From positions 62,001 to 126,000 of the forward strand of contig NZ_BNAS01000007.1 in NCBI RefSeq assembly GCF_014653785.1: a stretch of 64,000 bases of DNA, written 5' to 3'. The DNA is from Promicromonospora soli. Its GTDB lineage: Bacteria > Actinomycetota > Actinomycetes > Actinomycetales > Cellulomonadaceae. Below are positions 58,983-64,000 of the stretch, piece after piece. The notes below the pieces were generated by a model. That model was not told the origin of the DNA, searched no databases, and was given only the letters and a program-made list of their open reading frames with translations. Every line of letters begins with the position of its first letter. The first letter of the stretch is position 1. The translations under genes and the position numbers were made by a program.

Positions 58983-60227
58983 TTACGCGCCGGCGACATC
59001 GACGTCAACACCGTGGCGCAGCACACGGAGGGGCCGCAGGCCGGCGTCGGTCACGAGGACGTCGGCGCGGGCACCGGGCTCCAGGCACCCGACCTCACCG
59101 GCCAGCCCGAGGACGCCGGCGGGCACGGACGTCGCGGACCGTACGGCGTCGACCAGGGGCACGCCTCCGGTCACGGCCAGCCGCACGACGTCGATGAGGT
59201 GGGCAGTGCCGCCCGCGATCGGCCCCTCCCCCTCGTCGGACGTGTCACTGGTGGCGACCCGCGCGACGCCGTCGTGCACCACCACCGACATCGGCCCCAG
59301 GTCGTAGCGGCCGTCGGCCATGCCGGCCGCCGCCATCGCGTCGGTTACCAGCATCACCTGGCCCGAGCCCACCATGTCGAACACCGAGCGGACGGTCGCC
59401 GGGTCGAGGTGTACGCCGTCGCCGATGAGCTCCACAACCATGTCGCCGCGTGCCGCCGCGGCCAGGCACGCCGCGATGGGGCCCGGCTGGCGGTGGTGCA
59501 GGGGACGCATGCCGTTGAACAGGTGCGTGGCCGTCATCGGCCCGAGCCCACCACCCGCGACGGCCAGCGCCGCGGCGACCTGCTCTATCAGCGCCTCGGC
59601 CTGCTCGGTGCTGCCGTCGGTGTGGCCCAGGGAGGGCAGCACGCCCGCCTCGACCAGCGCCTCGGCGACGCCGCCGGGGCCGGTCACGCCGGGCACCTCC
59701 GGGGCGATGGTCATGGTGCGCAGGAACCCGCGGGCGGCCTTCGCCAGGTCCCGGACCAGCTCGGCGCTGCCTTCTTGCAGGTCAGCCGGGTTGTGTGCGC
59801 CGCGGCGACGGTACGAGAGGAACGGCCCTTCCGCGTGCAGGCCCTCGATCTCCCCGGCCACGGCAAGCTCGGCCAGCACCGCCGCACGGTCCAGGAGGAC
59901 CTCCGGCTGGGCCGTCACGAGCGACGCGAGCAGGGTGGTGGTGCCGTGGCGGCGGTGCTCCAGCACACCGGCCAGCGCCTCCGCAGCCGAACCAACGTCC
60001 GGGAACGAAGCTCCACCCCCGCCGTGGTTGTGCAGGTCCACCAGACCCGGCAGCACGTACGTCTCGGGAGCGGGTGGCACCTGCTCGACCGCAGGGCCGT
60101 GACCGGCCGCGACGGCGTCGGGCACCGAACCCGCGAAAGCGACGCGTCCGCCCGAGATGACGACGACGCCGTCGTCCACCACCGAGGTGGTCTGCACCAG
60201 GCGACCGCGCACCACGGAATCAGTCAT
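58983..60227 (-). CDS. nagA: N-acetylglucosamine-6-phosphate deacetylase
   Basis: The 414-residue amidohydrolase converts GlcNAc-6-phosphate to glucosamine-6-phosphate. Motifs are PGLVDLHNHGGGG (metal), LHAEGPFLS (metal Glu), GHTDGSTEQA, THLFNGMRPLHHR and LVTDAMAAAG (catalytic Asp). ATG at 60227 was chosen over an upstream start at 60359 because conserved sequence starts there. It is divergent from the aldo/keto reductase gene and shares a control region containing a LacI-type operator. No nagB is in the window. Confidence 0.94.
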   Translation of the reverse strand: MTDSVVRGRLVQTTSVVDDGVVVISGGRVAFAGSVPDAVAAGHGPAVEQVPPAPETYVLPGLVDLHNHGGGGASFPDVGSAAEALAGVLEHRRHGTTTLLASLVTAQPEVLLDRAAVLAELAVAGEIEGLHAEGPFLSYRRRGAHNPADLQEGSAELVRDLAKAARGFLRTMTIAPEVPGVTGPGGVAEALVEAGVLPSLGHTDGSTEQAEALIEQVAAALAVAGGGLGPMTATHLFNGMRPLHHRQPGPIAACLAAAARGDMVVELIGDGVHLDPATVRSVFDMVGSGQVMLVTDAMAAAGMADGRYDLGPMSVVVHDGVARVATSDTSDEGEGPIAGGTAHLIDVVRLAVTGGVPLVDAVRSATSVPAGVLGLAGEVGCLEPGARADVLVTDAGLRPLRVLRHGVDVDVAGA

Positions 60228-60420
60228 GCGGACATCCTGCCAGGGGGCGTGCCCAGGTTCCGCCTCCGCGCGGGACAGCGCTTGACGCGCAGATCGTTGA
60301 CACGCTCCCAGGGAATCCGCACTGGACGCGCAATCGCTTCGACTTGACGACTCGTGCACAGGGACCGATGTAACCAGGGCCGATGTTCGTCTCGAGGTGC
60401 TTCCCAGGCCGGCGCCAGCC

Positions 60421-60474
60421 TTGACAGGCTTCTTTCCGCCTGGCGATGATGACAGCTATCATCGAAGCGCTTCG
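60421..60474 (+). promoter_or_regulatory. Promoter and LacI-type operator of the reductase-GH42 operon
   Basis: TTGACA (60421-60426) is followed after 18 bases by GATGAT (60445-60450); TATCAT at 60457-60462 is an alternative -10. The operator TCGAAGCGCTTCG spans 60462-60474 downstream. A second small inverted repeat CGATGAT/ATCATCG flanks GACAGCT just before it. The site could also affect nagA. Confidence 0.5.
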
Positions 60475-60521
60475 CACAGCGGCGAGGACGTTCAGGAACC
60501 ACGTCAAGGAAGATGTGATTG

Positions 60522-61499
60522 ATGTATCAGCGGCGGGCTGAAGGGATGAGCGCCGCCATCGCCGACCAGGCGCTGGGGACCACCGGGCTGCGCGTGCCCT
60601 CCGTCGTCCTCGGGACGTCCGGTATCGGTCGCCAGCTCGACGCCCCCGGTGCGGCCGCCGTGCTGCGCGCCGCCGCCTCCTCCGGGTGGCGCACGTGGGA
60701 CACGAGCAACGAGTACGGCGACGCCGAGGCGTTCATCGGCTCTGCCCTCGCCGGCCTCGACGGCGTCGCCGACACCGCCGGCACCACTGGCACCGTGCAG
60801 GTGTTCACCAAGGTCGACCCGGCGCCGGGCTCCAGCGACTTCTCGGGCGCCCGCGTGCGCGCGTCGGTCGCCGAGTCCCTCGGGCGCCTGGGCCGCGACC
60901 GGCTGCCGCTGGTGCACTTCCACGATCCGGAGCGCATGACGTTCGCCGACGCCATGGCGCCTGACGGGCCCGTCCGGGCGCTGCTGGAGCTGCGCGAGGC
61001 GGGCACCATCGAGCACCTCGGGGTCGCCGGCGGACCGATCGGGCTCCTGCGGCAGTACGTCCGCACCGGCGAGTTCGAGGCGGTCGTGACACACAACCGC
61101 CTCACGCTCCTGGACCGGTCGGCCGAGACGCTGCTGGACGACTGCGCAGACCTCGGCGTGGGCGTCCTCAACGCCGCCCCGTTCGGCGGGGGCGCCCTCG
61201 CCGACGACGACGGACCGGTGCGCCGCTACCACTACCGCGACGTCGACGCCGTCCAGCAGGACGCGGTGCTGCGGATCCGTGCGATCGCCCGCGCCGCCGG
61301 GATCCCTGTCGGTGCGCTCGCCCTGCGAGCCGCAAACCGCGACCCGCGGGTCGCGGGGACGATCGTCGGCGTGACGAGCACTGCCCAGCTCACCCAGGTC
61401 ACCGCCTGGGCCGATGCCGACGTGCCGGACGGCGTCTGGCCGGAGCTCGACGCCGTCCTGCCCGACCCTGCCCACTGGGCCGGGGAGCTCGGCCGCTAG
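60522..61499 (+). CDS. Aldo/keto reductase (L-fucose/galactose dehydrogenase-like)
   Basis: The 325-residue NAD(P)-dependent enzyme has the full AKR tetrad: Asp and Tyr in WDTSNEYGDAE, Lys in VFTKVDP and His in LVHFHDPER. Its shape is that of D-threo-aldose/L-fucose dehydrogenase-like AKRs that oxidise free sugars to lactones. ATG at 60522 has AAGGAAG nine bases upstream; ATG 60546 is possible but its purine-rich stretch is too close. It shares an operon with the GH42 gene 60 bases downstream, so galactose, arabinose or fucose released by GH42 could be its substrate. Confidence 0.87.
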   Translation: MYQRRAEGMSAAIADQALGTTGLRVPSVVLGTSGIGRQLDAPGAAAVLRAAASSGWRTWDTSNEYGDAEAFIGSALAGLDGVADTAGTTGTVQVFTKVDPAPGSSDFSGARVRASVAESLGRLGRDRLPLVHFHDPERMTFADAMAPDGPVRALLELREAGTIEHLGVAGGPIGLLRQYVRTGEFEAVVTHNRLTLLDRSAETLLDDCADLGVGVLNAAPFGGGALADDDGPVRRYHYRDVDAVQQDAVLRIRAIARAAGIPVGALALRAANRDPRVAGTIVGVTSTAQLTQVTAWADADVPDGVWPELDAVLPDPAHWAGELGR

Positions 61500-61559
61500 C
61501 GGCTGCTGCCGGCCCTTCGCTCCACCGCCCCACCCTCTCCACCGACCCGAGGACGATCC

Positions 61560-63587
61560 ATGACGGTTCCCTTCGCCCCTGCCCGCCTCCTCTTCGGCGG
61601 CGACTACAACCCCGAGCAGTGGCCGCGCGACGTCTGGGCCGAGGACATGGCGCTCATGCGCCGGGCAGGCGTGAACACGGTGACGATCGGCGTGTTCTCG
61701 TGGGCCACGCTCGAGCCCCGCGAGGGGGAGTTCGAGCCCGGCTGGCTGGACGACGTCGTCGCGCTCCTCGACGCCCACGAGATCGGCTTCTTCCTCGCGA
61801 CGCCCACCGCCTCCCCGCCGCCGTGGTTCACCCGGGCGTACCCGGACGCGATGCCGGTACGGGCCGACGGCGCCCGCCTGTGGCACGGCTCGCGCGACAC
61901 GTACGCGATCAGCGCCCCCGCCTACCGCGACGCCGCGCGGCGGGTCGCGCGGTTCCTCGCCGAGCGGTACGGCGCCCACCCGCGCCTGCGGGGCTGGCAC
62001 GTGCACAACGAGTACGGCTCGGTCGACCACGGCCCGCACGCGGCAGCCGCCTTCCGGCGCTGGCTCCGAGACCGGCACGGCTCGCTCGAAGCGCTGAACG
62101 ACGCCTGGTACACGGCGTTCTGGTCCCAGCGGTACGACGACTGGGACGAGATCGAGCCGCCGCGCGCGACGCAGTACCTGGCCAACCCGGCCCACGCGGT
62201 GGACTTCAAGCGCTTCTGCTCCGACGAGATGCTCGCGGCCTTCACCGAGCAGCGCGACGAGATCCGCGGGGCCGGCTCGACCGCGCCGGTCACGACGAAC
62301 TTCATGCATCCCACCTGGGACCACCTCAACCAGTGGGACTGGCGCGAGCACCTGGACGTGGTCTCCGTCGACCACTATCTCGACACGGCCGGCCCGGACG
62401 GCGAGGCCCACGCCGCGTACGCCGCCGACCTGACCCGCTCGTGGGGCGGCGGACCCTGGCTGGTCATGGAGCAGGCCGCCGCCGGCATCCGGGACGGCGC
62501 GCGGCATGCCTTCAAGGACCCCGATCGCGTGATCCGCAACTCCCTGGGATACGTCGCCCGGGGTTCCCAGAGCGCGCTGTTCTTCCAGTGGCGGGCGTCA
62601 GCCGGCGGCTCCGAGACGTGGCACAGCGCGATGGTGCCGCACGCGGGCCCGCGGAGCCGGACGTTCGAGGGCGTCGTCGAGCTCGGCGCGCTCCTCGGCC
62701 GCCTCCATGAGATCGCGGCACCGCCCGCCGACGGACCGGTCGTCGAGTCCGACGTCGCGGTCCTGTGGGACGCCAACGGCCGGTGGTCGCTCCAGACGCC
62801 GCACCTCCCGCACGACGACCTCGACTACACGAGCGAGGTTCGTGCGGCGCACCGCGCCCTGTGGCGCGCCGGGGCCGCCGTCGACTTCGTGCGCCCCGGC
62901 GCCGACGTCGCCCGCTACCGGGTGCTGTTCGTGCCGACCCTGATGGCGATGGACGCCGACACCGTCGCGTGGCTGACCCGGTACGTCGAGGCGGGCGGGC
63001 ACCTCGTCGTCGAGCGGTTCACCGGCGTCGCGGACGAGCACCAGCGGGTCGTGCCGGGCGGCTATCCGGGCCGGCTGCGGGACCTCCTGGGCGTCCGGGT
63101 CACCGAGCACGTCCCGCTCGTGCCGGACGAGACCCAGGAGCTCAGCGACGGGTCGATCGTCGACCAGTGGACCGAGCGGATGGACCCGCCCGAGGCGGAC
63201 GTCGTCGCCACCTACGCCGAGGGCACCCTCGCCGGCTTGCCCGCCGTCACCCGCCGTCGCGTCGGCGACGGCAGCGCCACGTACGTCTCGACGCGGATGG
63301 TGCAGGCGTCGTGGGACGTGTTCGTCGCAGCGCTGCTCGCGGAGCATGGTGTGCGCCCGGTCGTCCCCGAGGCGGTCGGCACCGGGCTCGAGGCGATCCG
63401 CCGCCGCGGCGCAGGGGCAACGTACCTCTTCCTGCTGAACCACGGTGAGCGGAAGCTCCGGGTGGCCGGCCCGGGGCACGACCTCGTCACCGACGCCGCG
63501 ACGGACCACGGGATCGTCGTGGCCCCGGGCGGCTACGCCGTGGTCCGCGAAGGCGCGGACGCCGCGTGGTCGGTGACCCCGCTATAG
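61560..63587 (+). CDS. GH42 beta-galactosidase
   Basis: The 675-residue enzyme has the GH42 start LLFGGDYNPEQWPRDVWAED, acid/base E151 (WHVHNEYGS) and nucleophile E304 (LVMEQAA), then the trimerisation domain (about 390-600, RVLFVPTLMAMD, LTRYVEAGGHLVVERF) and a small C-terminal beta domain. It has no signal peptide and should hydrolyse imported beta-galactosides or alpha-L-arabinopyranosides. ATG at 61560 follows GAGGA. It ends just before a long hairpin. Confidence 0.95.
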   Translation: MTVPFAPARLLFGGDYNPEQWPRDVWAEDMALMRRAGVNTVTIGVFSWATLEPREGEFEPGWLDDVVALLDAHEIGFFLATPTASPPPWFTRAYPDAMPVRADGARLWHGSRDTYAISAPAYRDAARRVARFLAERYGAHPRLRGWHVHNEYGSVDHGPHAAAAFRRWLRDRHGSLEALNDAWYTAFWSQRYDDWDEIEPPRATQYLANPAHAVDFKRFCSDEMLAAFTEQRDEIRGAGSTAPVTTNFMHPTWDHLNQWDWREHLDVVSVDHYLDTAGPDGEAHAAYAADLTRSWGGGPWLVMEQAAAGIRDGARHAFKDPDRVIRNSLGYVARGSQSALFFQWRASAGGSETWHSAMVPHAGPRSRTFEGVVELGALLGRLHEIAAPPADGPVVESDVAVLWDANGRWSLQTPHLPHDDLDYTSEVRAAHRALWRAGAAVDFVRPGADVARYRVLFVPTLMAMDADTVAWLTRYVEAGGHLVVERFTGVADEHQRVVPGGYPGRLRDLLGVRVTEHVPLVPDETQELSDGSIVDQWTERMDPPEADVVATYAEGTLAGLPAVTRRRVGDGSATYVSTRMVQASWDVFVAALLAEHGVRPVVPEAVGTGLEAIRRRGAGATYLFLLNHGERKLRVAGPGHDLVTDAATDHGIVVAPGGYAVVREGADAAWSVTPL

Positions 63588-63593
63588 CCATCA

Positions 63594-63664
63594 CCTTTGT
63601 TGTGGGCGCGATCGTTGCGCCTACCTGCCCGATTTAGGCGCAACGATCGCGCCCACAGCAAAGG
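63594..63664. terminator. 30-bp-stem hairpin between GH42 and nucS
   Basis: Arms 63594-63623 and 63635-63664 pair throughout (29 Watson-Crick pairs and one G-U) around an 11-base loop. It separates the convergent GH42 and nucS genes, ending one base before the nucS stop codon. Confidence 0.85.
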
Positions 63665-63665
63665 A

Positions 63666-64000
63666 TCAGAAGAGGCGGGACGTCGGGTCGTCCGCGCCGC
63701 GCATCGCGTCGTAGTCCAGGAGGAGGGTCGCGATCCCGCGGTCCTTGGCGAGCACGCGCGCCTGCGGCTTGATCTCCTGGGCGGCGTACACGCCGCGGAC
63801 CGGGGCCAGCAGCGGGTCCCGGTTCAGCAGGTCCAGGTACCGCGTGAGCTGCTCGACGCCGTCGATGTCGCCGCGGCGCTTGATCTCGACGGCTACCGTC
63901 GAGCCCGAGCCGTCGCGCGCGAGGATGTCCACCGGACCGATGGCAGTGGGGTACTCACGGCGGACCAGGGTGTGCCCGTCGCCCAGCAGGACTATCTGCT
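63666..64000 (-). CDS. nucS: Endonuclease NucS (EndoMS), partial (5' end beyond right edge)
   Basis: The last about 110 residues of NucS are visible: [20 protein letters not shown] with the catalytic Asp, then [21 protein letters not shown] containing the E-x-K pair of the RecB-like nuclease site, and the C-terminal DDPTSRLF that is typical of the PCNA-interacting tail. In actinobacteria lacking MutS/MutL it carries out non-canonical mismatch repair. The frame is open to the right edge; the N-terminal DNA-binding domain is outside. Confidence 0.95.
   Translation of the reverse strand, partial: QIVLLGDGHTLVRREYPTAIGPVDILARDGSGSTVAVEIKRRGDIDGVEQLTRYLDLLNRDPLLAPVRGVYAAQEIKPQARVLAKDRGIATLLLDYDAMRGADDPTSRLF

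Overview
The window is 64 kb of high-GC DNA with dense genes, many GTG starts, actinobacterial DapC/FdxA, NrdHIEF, NucS and GlgE-pathway genes, and an unusually large share of glycoside hydrolases and CUT1 sugar importers. This points to a plant-polysaccharide-degrading Micrococcales actinomycete (Promicromonosporaceae or Cellulomonadaceae type). The family assignment is inferred from gene content, not from a marker phylogeny. I see no tRNA, rRNA, CRISPR array, insertion sequence or prophage.

Layout. 1-6.1 kb: 5' part of a large FtsX-type permease, citrate synthase (gltA), succinyldiaminopimelate aminotransferase (dapC) and a 7Fe ferredoxin (fdxA). 6.2-17.2 kb: a small SH3-like protein, a 3Fe-4S ferredoxin, glucan phosphorylase (glgP) and, divergently, the complete GlgE operon glgE-treS-mak-glgB, which makes alpha-glucan from trehalose via maltose-1-phosphate. 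17.2-23.6 kb: a thioredoxin-like TPR protein, two tandem paralogous lipoproteins, a proline-rich membrane protein translationally coupled to the second lipoprotein, and a divergent DivIVA-type coiled-coil protein. 23.7-28.1 kb: two alpha/beta hydrolases, a zinc-ribbon protein, a tandem-FKBP lipoprotein, a phosphoribosyltransferase and a PAP2 phosphatase. 28.2-32.7 kb: a NarL-type two-component pair whose kinase has an extra C-terminal membrane segment and outer domain, a DUF4386 membrane protein behind a double palindrome, and a class III aminotransferase. 32.8-36.7 kb: nrdHIEF with NrdR boxes. 37-64 kb: a serine hydrolase and then a carbohydrate region.

The carbohydrate region has three blocks: (i) an operon of binding protein, two permeases, GH31 alpha-xylosidase and GH1 beta-glucosidase, divergent from a LacI regulator (fits xyloglucan oligosaccharides); (ii) an LplB/YtcP-type importer with two near-identical binding proteins, facing a GH3-yesL operon; (iii) nagA-DUF402 divergent from an aldo/keto reductase-GH42 beta-galactosidase pair. 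A palindrome of the form TCGAAGCGCTTCGA occurs in front of all three blocks, which suggests one LacI-type regulon. The right edge cuts nucS.

Gene ends are often marked by long, nearly perfect hairpins (20-47 bp stems). The least explained items are the kinase with the BamE-like tail, the double-lipoprotein/membrane-protein locus, the GH3 with an inserted beta-trefoil, and the in-frame ACCGGATAR repeats between GH3 and yesL.
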